Source: Lachnospiraceae bacterium (GTDB lineage: Bacteria; Bacillota; Clostridia; Lachnospirales; Lachnospiraceae). From it: a DNA stretch of 64,000 bases. This document shows positions 16,525-24,096 of the stretch, in pieces. The DNA is taken from contig AP025573.1 in the NCBI GenBank assembly GCA_022845895.1, positions 840,501-904,500 on the forward strand, given 5' to 3'. A program made the translations under genes and the position numbers. Position 1 is the stretch's first letter, and every line of letters starts with the position of its first letter. The notes below the pieces were generated by a model. That model saw only the letters and a list, made by a program, of their open reading frames with translations. It searched no databases and was not told the origin of the DNA.

Positions 16525-18126
16525 ATGGAAGCGGAAGTAAGAGAGAAAAGTGTGAAGCTGTCATTGAGAAAAGGGGTGTTCTTCCCTCCGTGGCTTCTTC
16601 TTGTGGCGATGGTTGTCGTAAGCCTGACGAACGGCGAAGCGTTCATGGATGGGCTGAATACGGTGACGAACTGGATACTCGGCAATTTCGCGTGGGCGTT
16701 CAACCTGACTACGGTTGCCTGCGTCATCACGGTTATCATGGTGTACTTTTCCCCGCTTGGGAAAGTGCGCATCGGAGGCAGCAAGGCAAAGCCGATGATG
16801 AAGTTCCTGGATCTCGTATGGATTACGCTCTGTACGACGATTGCGGCAGGTATCTTATTCTGGGCGTGTGCAGAGCCATTGTACCATATGTATGCCCCGG
16901 CAGTCGCAGAAGGAGTGGAGGCAGGTACGGCAAGTTCCGCGCTCTTCGCCATGAAGACGATGTTCCTCGAGTGGACGTGGTCTCCATATGCCATCTATAC
17001 AGTGGCGACTTTGATATTTGCCTTTGTATTCTATAATATGAAGCAGTCTTATTCCATGGGTTCTGCTCTTGTCCCGGTGTTTGGAGAGAAAGTTAAGCGG
17101 TATAACGCTGTTGTGGATGTCATCTGCCTGTTTGCCCTTGTGGCCGGTATGGCGGCATCGCTTGGCACTGGCACTATGACAATAGGCGGTGGTGTGGAGA
17201 AGGTATTTGGAGTTGAAAGTGGTCCGTTATCGTGGGGGATCATCATTGCCGTGATTGTGACGACATTTATTATCTCAAGTATATCCGGTATCATGAAAGG
17301 CATCCGTGTACTGTCCTCCATCAATGCCAAAGTATATATGGTTCTTCTCTTGTTCTTATTTGTATTTGGACCGACGGCATTTATGCTGAATCTTTCTGCG
17401 GAATCCTGGGGAGCCTATATACAAGACTTCTTCCGGATGAGCCTTATGACGGGCGATATCTTCCAGGATGGATGGGCGAAGAGCTGGCCTATATTCTACT
17501 GGTGCAACTGGCTGGCATGGACGCCGATTACAGCAGTGTTCCTCGGAAAGATACTGAGAGGGTATACGATAAAGGATGCCATCAAGTGCAACTTTGTCAT
17601 ACCGGCAATTTTCAGCACAATCTGGATGGGGCTGTTTGCGACCGCGTCTATCTATTATGAGATGAACGGTGTCGGACTGTATGACACCTTACTTGACAAA
17701 GGAACAGAATCTGTCGTGTACGCGGTATTCGACCAGCTTCCTCTTGCGGTAATCGTCATCCCGTTCTATCTGTTTATCGTGTTCATCTCCTTTGTCACAG
17801 CATCTGATTCGAATACAAACGCTATGGCAGGGCTTTGTACGAACGGCATTACGCAGGATGAGCAGGAATCTCCGGCATGGCTTAAGATTGTATGGGGAAT
17901 CTCTATCGCGCTCATGACATGGCTGCTGATCAGCTTTGCGGGAATCGATGGTATCAAGGCCGCATCAAATCTGGGTGGCTTTCCGAATATGTTCCTCATT
18001 CTCCTCATGATTGTCGGATTGTGGAAGATCAGCCGGAATCCGCAGAAGTATGACGTGCACAAGGAAGACTACGACAGCAAGGGGCGGCCGATAGAGACGC
18101 CGCGTCTGCCAATTGAAAAGGAGTAA
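16525..18126 (+). CDS. BCCT-family transporter (betaine/choline/carnitine type)
   Basis: A 533-residue transporter with 12 predicted helices. The BCCT signature region is TMFLEWTWSPYAIYTVATL near 150-170, and VTASDSNTNAMAGL in helix 10 is also characteristic. Known members move trimethylammonium compounds such as glycine betaine, choline or carnitine; here the partner genes (FAD oxidases, kinase, SDR) do not include any demethylase, so the substrate may be different. It has a GAAAGGAG ribosome site and is followed 3 bp later by the GlpP-like gene. Confidence 0.88.
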   Translation: MEAEVREKSVKLSLRKGVFFPPWLLLVAMVVVSLTNGEAFMDGLNTVTNWILGNFAWAFNLTTVACVITVIMVYFSPLGKVRIGGSKAKPMMKFLDLVWITLCTTIAAGILFWACAEPLYHMYAPAVAEGVEAGTASSALFAMKTMFLEWTWSPYAIYTVATLIFAFVFYNMKQSYSMGSALVPVFGEKVKRYNAVVDVICLFALVAGMAASLGTGTMTIGGGVEKVFGVESGPLSWGIIIAVIVTTFIISSISGIMKGIRVLSSINAKVYMVLLLFLFVFGPTAFMLNLSAESWGAYIQDFFRMSLMTGDIFQDGWAKSWPIFYWCNWLAWTPITAVFLGKILRGYTIKDAIKCNFVIPAIFSTIWMGLFATASIYYEMNGVGLYDTLLDKGTESVVYAVFDQLPLAVIVIPFYLFIVFISFVTASDSNTNAMAGLCTNGITQDEQESPAWLKIVWGISIALMTWLLISFAGIDGIKAASNLGGFPNMFLILLMIVGLWKISRNPQKYDVHKEDYDSKGRPIETPRLPIEKE

Positions 18127-18129
18127 AAA

Positions 18130-18708
18130 ATGATGTCTTTGACAAAAGAATATTTTATGGAGGCGACGGAAGCCTGCCCGGTCATTCCGGCGGTCAAAAA
18201 TGATGAGTGGCTGGAGGGGTGCAGGGAATCGGAGTGCGGCATCGTGTATATCATATATGGGGATATCTGTACAATCGCGGACATTGTACGTAAGGTAAAA
18301 GATATGGGCAAGAAAGCGATTGTACATGTAGATTTGATTGTGGGATTGTCCTCTAAGGAAATCAGCGTAGATTTTATACAGAAGTATACGGAAGCCGACG
18401 GCATCATCAGCATGAAGCCGGCGCTTATCAAGCGTGCGAATGAACTTGGCATGTTTACGATTCAACGTTTTTATATGATGGACGCGTTGACATATGCCAA
18501 CATTGTAAAGCATGTCAAGAACTGTAATCCGGACGTGGTGGAATTCCTCCCGGCAGGGCTGCCGAAGGTCATACAATATCTTTTGGAAGAGATAGACAAG
18601 CCGGTGGTTGCAAGCGGTCTTATCCTGGACAAAGAGGATGTGATGGGCGCGCTTAAGGCGGGTGCCTTTGCCGTCTCAACCACGAACCGGCAGATGTGGG
18701 ACTGTTAA
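18130..18708 (+). CDS. GlpP-like transcription antiterminator protein
   Basis: A 192-residue TIM-barrel-like protein matching the GlpP family over its whole length: ACPVIPAVKNDEWLEGC, YIIYGDICTIADIV, HVDLIVGLSSKEISVDFI, ADGIISMKPALIKRA, EFLPAGLPKVI, VASGLI and GAFAVSTT. In Bacillus, GlpP binds the glpD leader RNA in the presence of glycerol 3-phosphate and prevents termination. Here no glp genes are nearby. Instead three transcription units of this cluster begin with the same RNA motif and terminator, so this protein is the natural candidate to control them with a cluster-specific phosphorylated ligand (inference). It is in the operon behind leader 2, which would give positive feedback. Confidence 0.9.
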   Translation: MMSLTKEYFMEATEACPVIPAVKNDEWLEGCRESECGIVYIIYGDICTIADIVRKVKDMGKKAIVHVDLIVGLSSKEISVDFIQKYTEADGIISMKPALIKRANELGMFTIQRFYMMDALTYANIVKHVKNCNPDVVEFLPAGLPKVIQYLLEEIDKPVVASGLILDKEDVMGALKAGAFAVSTTNRQMWDC

Positions 18709-18724
18709 GAGTAAGGAGATTAAG

Positions 18725-19609
18725 ATGAGAGCAGACAGAGAATGTTATACGTGCTGCGTGGACAAAGCAAGAACGCTGCTTGGGCAATACGATGTGCCGG
18801 AGCATGACGCGGCAAAGGTGCTGTCGCACATAAAAGGGAAGCTTGAGACGGCGGGGGCGGATACTTCCGCACCGATACTCATGGCGCAGGCCATGCGTAT
18901 GCTTGAAGAACAGACCGGGATTACGGATGCGTTTGACGTACCGAAAAAGAGATATAATAAACTGCTGCTCGGTATGGAAGATTCCATCTATGACGAGATA
19001 ATGAGGGAAAAGGACCGCTTTCTGGCGGCGCTCCAGTATGCCATTACCGGGAATTACATAGACTTTGGAGCCATGTCAGATGTGGAGGAAGAGAAGCTTT
19101 ACGAACTTTTGTCTGACAGGGCGGAGGTGAAGCCCGACTGCGAAGAAGCGACAAGGCTTGAGGCAGAGCTTTCGGGCGCTTCCAGACTCGTATATATCAC
19201 CGACAATGCAGGGGAAATCGTGCTTGACAAGGTGTTCTTGCGAGTGATAAAAGAGCTGTATCCGAAGCTTCAGATAACCGTAATCGTACGTGGGAAGCCG
19301 GTTTTGAACGACGCGACGGCGGAAGATGCTAAGCTTGTCGGAATTGACACGATAGCTGCCATCATACCGAACGGGACAGATATCCCGGGGACTCCGATAG
19401 ACGGTATCAGCCGGGCAGCGAGGGAGGCGATAGAGGCCGCCGACCTCTGTATCGCCAAAGGACAGGGGAACTTCGAGACGTTGCGGGGCTGCGGAAAGAA
19501 CATCTACTATCTGTTTCTCTGCAAATGTGAGCTGTTTGTCAGGAAATTCCAAGTGGAACGTTTTACCCCCGTTCTCAGCAATGAAAAACGGATTGTACAA
19601 TATGCATAA
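18725..19609 (+). CDS. DUF89/ARMT1-like phosphatase
   Basis: A 294-residue protein of the DUF89 damage-control phosphatase family. Conserved parts are the N-terminal CYTCCVDKA, the metal site motif YITDNAGEIVLDK near 158-170, and AKGQGNFETLRG near 250. Relatives hydrolyse sugar phosphates or damaged phosphometabolites with a bound metal ion. In this cluster it may clear a phosphorylated intermediate made by the FGGY kinase (inference). The longer open frame starts 21 codons upstream inside the GlpP gene, but the AAGGAG site at 18713-18718 fits the ATG at 18725. It is the last gene of the leader-2 operon. Confidence 0.85.
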   Translation: MRADRECYTCCVDKARTLLGQYDVPEHDAAKVLSHIKGKLETAGADTSAPILMAQAMRMLEEQTGITDAFDVPKKRYNKLLLGMEDSIYDEIMREKDRFLAALQYAITGNYIDFGAMSDVEEEKLYELLSDRAEVKPDCEEATRLEAELSGASRLVYITDNAGEIVLDKVFLRVIKELYPKLQITVIVRGKPVLNDATAEDAKLVGIDTIAAIIPNGTDIPGTPIDGISRAAREAIEAADLCIAKGQGNFETLRGCGKNIYYLFLCKCELFVRKFQVERFTPVLSNEKRIVQYA

Positions 19610-19643
19610 AAAGCATATGCGACTTTTAAGTATAATCACGATA

Positions 19644-19708
19644 TTGACAAATGATATTGTACGATTTACAATGGACATAGTTACTAAAAGAGCGGAAGAG
19701 AGAGTAAC
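19644..19708 (+). promoter_or_regulatory. SDR operon promoter with +1 antitermination motif (leader 3)
   Basis: -35 TTGACA (19644-19649), 17-bp spacer, -10 TACAAT (19667-19672), then 6 nt to AGTTAC at 19679, the predicted transcript start. The RNA motif is AGTTAC-TAAAAGAG-N4-AGAGAGA-GTAAC (19679-19708), and its GTAAC end is the 5' arm of the terminator that follows. Same layout as leaders 1 and 2. Confidence 0.8.
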
Positions 19709-19746
19709 TTTTACCTACGTGAAGTGGGTAGAAGTTGCTTTTTTTT
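19704..19746 (+). terminator. Leader terminator 3 (upstream of SDR gene)
   Basis: GTAACTTTTACCTAC (19704-19718) pairs with GTGGGTAGAAGTTGC (19724-19738) across a 5-nt loop, followed by eight T's (19739-19746). It stands between the promoter and the SDR gene, so expression needs read-through. Confidence 0.85.
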
Positions 19747-19856
19747 GTGTCTGACGAGGAAGATTATTTTCCAACGGATCTTCTGATTCTATTGTGCGCA
19801 GATAGAAGCAGTCTGGCTCTTTTTCAATAATCACAAAGTATATGGAGGTATGAAAG

Positions 19857-20642
19857 ATGAGTTTAAATATTAATGATTTTTCTATGGATTTCTTTTCACT
19901 TAAGGGCAAAAATGCTATCGTTACAGGAGGAAACAGCGGTCTTGGACAGGCATTTGCGCTTGCACTTGCCAAGGCGGGAGCCAACATCTTTGCATTTGCA
20001 TTTGTGGACGATGACGGGACGACAAAGAAGCTCATTGAAGACTGCGGTGTCAAGTACACGTTTATGCAGGGAGACCTGACAGAAGACGGGATGTGTGATA
20101 AAGTTGCCGAGAAGTGCGTGGAGACGTACGGCAGCGTCGACATATTAGTAAACTGCGCGGGCATCTGCAAGATTGCCGACGTACTTGATTTTGGCAGAGC
20201 GGAATGGGATCCGATGATAGCTATCAACCTGACCGGTGCTTTCGATTTAAGCCATGCGGTCGCAAAATACATGATTCCGCAGAAGAGCGGTAAGATTATC
20301 AATATCTGCTCCTTATTCTCTTTCCTTGGCGGACTCGGCTCTCCTGCGTATGCAGCTATGAAGGCCGGCCTTATGGGACTTACGAAAGCTTACGCCGATG
20401 AGCTTGGCAAGTACGGCATATCTGTGAATGGCATCGCACCTGGATATTTCCAGACGGCGATGACATCAGGGACAGGTAGTGCGAACGACGAAAAATACAA
20501 CAAGATTAAAGACCACATACCGGCCGACCGTTGGGGCGAGAGGCAGGATCTGATGGGTGCTACCGTATTTCTTGCAAGCCAGGCGTCTGATTATGTGAAC
20601 GGAACGGTACTGGTTGTAGACGGCGGATACCTTGTAAGGTAG
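19857..20642 (+). CDS. Short-chain dehydrogenase, KduD/gluconate 5-dehydrogenase-like
   Basis: A 261-residue classical SDR that oxidises or reduces a sugar, sugar acid or polyol with NAD(P). The nucleotide motif TGGNSGLG is at about 22-30, NCAG near 96-99, and the catalytic Ser-x12-Tyr-x3-Lys set is in ICSLFSFLGGLGSPAYAAMK (about 150-168). The N-terminal MDFFSLKGKNAIVTGG resembles 2-dehydro-3-deoxygluconate 5-dehydrogenases. It is the first gene behind leader 3 and is followed 86 bp later by an FGGY kinase. The exact substrate is unknown. Confidence 0.85.
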   Translation: MSLNINDFSMDFFSLKGKNAIVTGGNSGLGQAFALALAKAGANIFAFAFVDDDGTTKKLIEDCGVKYTFMQGDLTEDGMCDKVAEKCVETYGSVDILVNCAGICKIADVLDFGRAEWDPMIAINLTGAFDLSHAVAKYMIPQKSGKIINICSLFSFLGGLGSPAYAAMKAGLMGLTKAYADELGKYGISVNGIAPGYFQTAMTSGTGSANDEKYNKIKDHIPADRWGERQDLMGATVFLASQASDYVNGTVLVVDGGYLVR

Positions 20643-20728
20643 TATGACACAGGCAGCATTACTAGAAAACATGCTTAAGGAACGACGAATGTTCCATAAA
20701 GCATAGACGAAGAAAGAGGTTTGGACCA

Positions 20729-22159
20729 ATGAGTGAGAAATATATCATCGGAGTAGATGAAGGCTCCCAGAGCGCGAAGATTCTTATCTTTGATACGAAG
20801 GGAAATATCGTATGCGAGGGAAAGCATCCGCTGAAGCCTTACAACCTGCCGGAACCAGGACTTGTAGAGCACCCGGACGACGACTGGTGGGAGGCCATCT
20901 GTGAGGCGGGCAGAAAATGTATGGCCAGCTTTCAAGGCAGGACAGAGGATATCGTAGGAATCGGCCTGTGCACCATCCGTTACTGCCGTGCTTACCTGAA
21001 GGCGGACGGGACACTTGCACAGCCGGCGCTGAGCTGGATGGACGTGCGTGTGGCGCAGCCATACGAGCATAAGAATCCAGACATCAAATATATCGTGGCG
21101 TCTTCCGGCTACATCACCCACCGCCTGACAGGCGAATTCAAAGATACGGTTGCCAATTATGAGGGCGTATGGCCGATAGATGTGGACAGATGGGACTGGT
21201 CGGATGACCCGGCAGCCTATGAATCGACCGGAATGCCAAGAGAAATGCTTTTTGACCTTGTGATGCCCGGGGATGTGCTCGGCTATGTGACAAAAGAGGC
21301 TTCTGAAGCCACCGGATTCCCCCAGGGGCTCCCGGTTGTGGCGACCTCCAACGACAAAGCGGTGGAAGGGCTTGGAACCGGCTGCATGGGAGATACGACG
21401 GCGTGCATCTCTCTCGGTACCTACACGGCAGCTATGATGGAAGGGAAGGAATTCTTAAGAGATACGAAAAGCGTATGGCCGAAATTCTCTTGCGTGCCGA
21501 ACAAATACCTGTACGACAGCAACGGGATCCGCAGAGGGATGTGGACGATCAGCTGGTTCAGAGATATCCTCGGGGACAGCTACATACAGGCTGCCAAAGA
21601 AAAAGGGCTATCCGCAGAAGAGCTCCTGAGCGAAGAGGCGGAAAAGGTGCCGGCAGGCTCTGACGGGCTGATGACCGTGCTGGACTGGCTTGCTCCGGTA
21701 GATGCCATGTACAAGAAAGGCATCATGATAGGATTTGACGGACGGCATACAAGAGGGCATATCTACCGCTCCATACTGGAAGCGGTAGCGCTTACGATGA
21801 AGAAGCACCTGGACGATATGACCGCAGAGATGGGCGTAACGCTTGACAAAGTCATCATCACCGGTGGAGGGTCCAACAGCGACCTGTTCATGCAGATCTT
21901 CGCGGACGTGTTCAACATTCCGTCCGTGCGCAATGAAGTCAACGGCGCGGCCGGCCTCGGCTCCGCAATCTGTGCGGCAGTAGCCGCAGGCATCTACGAT
22001 AGCTTCGATGAGGCAGTAGCCAATATGGTAAGAATCAAAGACAGCTTCACGCCAGATTCGGAAAAGGTGGCATTCTACGAGAAGATGCTTCCGATATATA
22101 CAGATATCACAAATCACACGGATGATATATTAAAGAAATCGTATGAACTATTTCATTAA
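20729..22159 (+). CDS. FGGY-family carbohydrate kinase
   Basis: A 476-residue kinase of the xylulokinase/glycerol kinase fold. The N-terminal phosphate motif reads GVDEGSQSAKILIFD (8-22), the catalytic Asp region is ALSWMDVR (about 99-106), and the C-terminal nucleotide motif is ITGGGSNSDLFMQIFADVF near 375-393. It would phosphorylate a polyol, ketose or sugar acid after the SDR step. Its product, or one derived from it, is a plausible ligand for the GlpP-like antiterminator (inference). It follows the SDR gene and precedes a nested palindrome and the SurE-like gene. Confidence 0.85.
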   Translation: MSEKYIIGVDEGSQSAKILIFDTKGNIVCEGKHPLKPYNLPEPGLVEHPDDDWWEAICEAGRKCMASFQGRTEDIVGIGLCTIRYCRAYLKADGTLAQPALSWMDVRVAQPYEHKNPDIKYIVASSGYITHRLTGEFKDTVANYEGVWPIDVDRWDWSDDPAAYESTGMPREMLFDLVMPGDVLGYVTKEASEATGFPQGLPVVATSNDKAVEGLGTGCMGDTTACISLGTYTAAMMEGKEFLRDTKSVWPKFSCVPNKYLYDSNGIRRGMWTISWFRDILGDSYIQAAKEKGLSAEELLSEEAEKVPAGSDGLMTVLDWLAPVDAMYKKGIMIGFDGRHTRGHIYRSILEAVALTMKKHLDDMTAEMGVTLDKVIITGGGSNSDLFMQIFADVFNIPSVRNEVNGAAGLGSAICAAVAAGIYDSFDEAVANMVRIKDSFTPDSEKVAFYEKMLPIYTDITNHTDDILKKSYELFH

Positions 22160-22163
22160 TTTT

Positions 22164-22232
22164 GAAAGGGGTCAGACCCCCTCGGGCCATAGGGGTCAGA
22201 CCCCTATGCCCAAGGGGGGTCTGACCCCTTTC
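22164..22232. repeat. Nested palindrome built from GGGGTCAGACCCC units
   Basis: An outer 18-bp perfect stem (22164-22181 with 22215-22232, GAAAGGGGTCAGACCCCC and its complement) encloses an inner hairpin GGGC.CATAGGGGTC / GACCCCTATG.CCC (22184-22211). The 13-mer GGGGTCAGACCCC and its reverse complement are each themselves near-palindromic. GGGGTCAGACCCC hairpins are found as dispersed REP-like repeats in many bacteria, some mobilised by TnpA-REP Y1 transposases. No transposase is nearby. It lies 15 bp before the SurE-like start and could attenuate it. Confidence 0.7.
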
Positions 22233-22246
22233 GCGAGGTGACGTGC

Positions 22247-23035
22247 ATGAAACCACTTATTTTGATTACGAACGACGACGGTGTCCGCTCTCCCGGCCTC
22301 AGGGCAGCAGCAGAGGCGGTGGCAGACTTAGGTGATATCCTGATTGCGGCCCCTCACACGCAGCAGACAGGGATGGGGCGTGCATTTCCGAGGGCAGAAG
22401 ATACGGGCATGATTGAGGAAGGGACGATGGAGATACGTGGCCGGTCTGTCCCGGCTTACGCTGTCCACGGCTCGCCTGCTCTGGCTGCAGCTCATGGCAT
22501 ATTGGAACTGGCGGGGCGTAAGCCTGACCTTTGCATCAGCGGCATCAATTACGGGGAAAATATGGGAGCCGTGCTGACATGCAGCGGCACGCTGGGTGCA
22601 GCCTTCGAAGCGGTGAGCCACGGCATGCCCGCCATAGCGGTGTCGCTGGAAGCAGACCTACACATACAGCGTTCCAACGATTATGGAGAAGCCGGCTGGG
22701 ATAATTCCAGGGAGATTCTTCACATATGGGCCCGTCAGATGCTGGAAGAGGGCATGCCAGAAGGGGTGGACATACTGAATATCAATGTTCCGGCATTCCC
22801 GGACCGGCAAGGCGCATACCGAATCACAACCCAGAGCAGGCAGAACTATTTTGAATTTATCAAGCCCGGGAAAAGAGACTTGAGACAGCCTTTTGCCTTG
22901 AAGTCCCGCCTTTATGTAGACGAAGAGACATTAGAAAGAGACAGCGATATCTATGCAGTATATATAGATAAAATCGCATCCGTGACCCCATTGAATATGG
23001 TCATGTCAGTAGAACTGAGGACGCGTCCCCGTTAA
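22247..23035 (+). CDS. surE: SurE-like 5'/3'-nucleotidase or phosphatase
   Basis: A 262-residue phosphatase of the SurE family. The metal-binding ITNDDG motif is at 7-12; VHGSPALAAAHG replaces the usual TPADCV-type segment, and SGINYGENMG follows near 100-110. SurE proteins dephosphorylate nucleotides or other phosphate esters with Mn or Mg. A GAGGTG site at 22235-22240 fits the ATG at 22247; the three codons of the longer frame (GTG start) lie on the ribosome site. The stop codon is in the loop of a 15-bp palindrome (23015-23051). The gene is next to the kinase and may act on the same pathway (inference). Confidence 0.8.
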   Translation: MKPLILITNDDGVRSPGLRAAAEAVADLGDILIAAPHTQQTGMGRAFPRAEDTGMIEEGTMEIRGRSVPAYAVHGSPALAAAHGILELAGRKPDLCISGINYGENMGAVLTCSGTLGAAFEAVSHGMPAIAVSLEADLHIQRSNDYGEAGWDNSREILHIWARQMLEEGMPEGVDILNINVPAFPDRQGAYRITTQSRQNYFEFIKPGKRDLRQPFALKSRLYVDEETLERDSDIYAVYIDKIASVTPLNMVMSVELRTRPR

Positions 23036-23051
23036 TGGGGCGCGTCCTCAG
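23015..23051. repeat. Palindrome across the SurE stop codon
   Basis: CTGAGGACGCGTCCCC (23015-23030) pairs with GGGGCGCGTCCTCAG (23037-23051) with one bulged base, and the TAA stop lies in the loop. No T-run follows, so it is more like a REP-type palindrome than an intrinsic terminator. The 380 bp between the stop and the next gene hold this palindrome, a basic 63-codon open frame that I do not accept as a gene, a terminator at 23261-23301 and the promoter region of the response regulator. Confidence 0.6.
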
Positions 23052-23260
23052 CTATACCTTATCTCATATCATATCAACCCAAGTGCTCTTACCTTCAATA
23101 CAGCATCCAGTGAATTTTAGTATATTGTATGCTGCGTGGACGCCGGCTGCTCTTGTAGGCGGCGTGCTGGTGGTGGTGAGAAGGCGCGGTGGGAAAAGAC
23201 GTGGCGGTAAGAAACGCCGCAGATAGACGTAGAAAGCGGGAACAGGCAGACTGATACGGC

Positions 23261-23301
23261 AAGGACCGGGAACCCTAAGAATAGTTGGAGTCCCGGTCCT
23301 T
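23261..23301 (+). terminator. Intrinsic terminator
   Basis: AAGGACCGGGA (23261-23271) pairs with TCCCGGTCCTT (23291-23301), followed by TTGTTCTTTG. It separates the catabolic cluster from the two-component system. Confidence 0.7.
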
Positions 23302-23415
23302 TGTTCTTTGTGCCGAATTATGGTAAGATAAGAACAGGTATTTCACAGAAATGTCATAAATGTCTGCTATGATTAGAAAAATGTGAGTAAATGATATGCT
23401 GCGGAGGTATGTTAC

Positions 23416-24096
23416 ATGGATAAGGTTAAAATATTAGTGGTTGACGATGAGAGCAGGATGCGCAAATTAGTCCGTGATTTTCTTGGACGGGAAGGGTACA
23501 CGGTACTGGAGGCCGGGGACGGTATGGAGGCCATGGAAATCTTCTATGAACACAAAGACGTCGCACTTGTCATTCTGGATGTCATGATGCCGAAGATGGA
23601 CGGCTGGCAGGTGTGCAGGGAGATCCGCCAGTCCTCTCAGACGCCGATCATCATGCTGACAGCCAGGTCTGAGGAGCGGGACGAGCTGCAGGGGTTTGAG
23701 CTTGGAGTCGATGAATATATATCCAAGCCGTTCAGCCCGAAGATACTCGTGGCAAGAGTGGAGGCGATACTACGTCGTTCACATGTGCTCGGCTCGGAGG
23801 AAGTGATGGATGCGGGAGGGATCCGGATCAACAAAGCAGCCCATGAAGTAACAGTGGGCGAAGGACAGATTGACTTAAGCTATAAAGAATTCGAGCTCCT
23901 CGTATACTTTGTGGAGAACGAAGGAATCGCCCTGTCCAGGGAAAAGATACTGAACAATGTGTGGAATTATGATTATTTTGGTGATGCGCGCACGATAGAC
24001 ACCCATGTCAAGAAGCTCAGGAACAAGCTTGGAGAAAAAGGGAATTATATTAAGACCATCTGGGGGATGGGCTATAAATTCGAGGTAGAAGAATAG
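23416..24096 (+). CDS. OmpR-family response regulator
   Basis: A 226-residue two-component regulator. The receiver domain (about 5-115) has the acidic pair VDDES at 9-13, the phosphoacceptor Asp in LVILDVMMP near 54, the Thr in MLTARS near 82 and the Lys in YISKPF near 104. The C-terminal winged helix (about 130-226) has DLSYKEFELLVYFVEN and RTIDTHVKKLRNKLGEKG. It is followed directly by its histidine kinase with no gap. The target genes are not evident; it may regulate its own promoter. The start is supported by GCGGAGG at 23401-23407, 8 nt before the ATG. Confidence 0.92.
   Translation: MDKVKILVVDDESRMRKLVRDFLGREGYTVLEAGDGMEAMEIFYEHKDVALVILDVMMPKMDGWQVCREIRQSSQTPIIMLTARSEERDELQGFELGVDEYISKPFSPKILVARVEAILRRSHVLGSEEVMDAGGIRINKAAHEVTVGEGQIDLSYKEFELLVYFVENEGIALSREKILNNVWNYDYFGDARTIDTHVKKLRNKLGEKGNYIKTIWGMGYKFEVEE

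Noticed and set aside
23035..23226. 63-codon open frame after SurE ending in a very basic tail
   Set aside because: It starts on the SurE stop inside a palindrome, has no ribosome site, and the tail (RRRGGKRRGGKKRRR) looks like simple-sequence DNA. A small membrane peptide is possible but unsupported.
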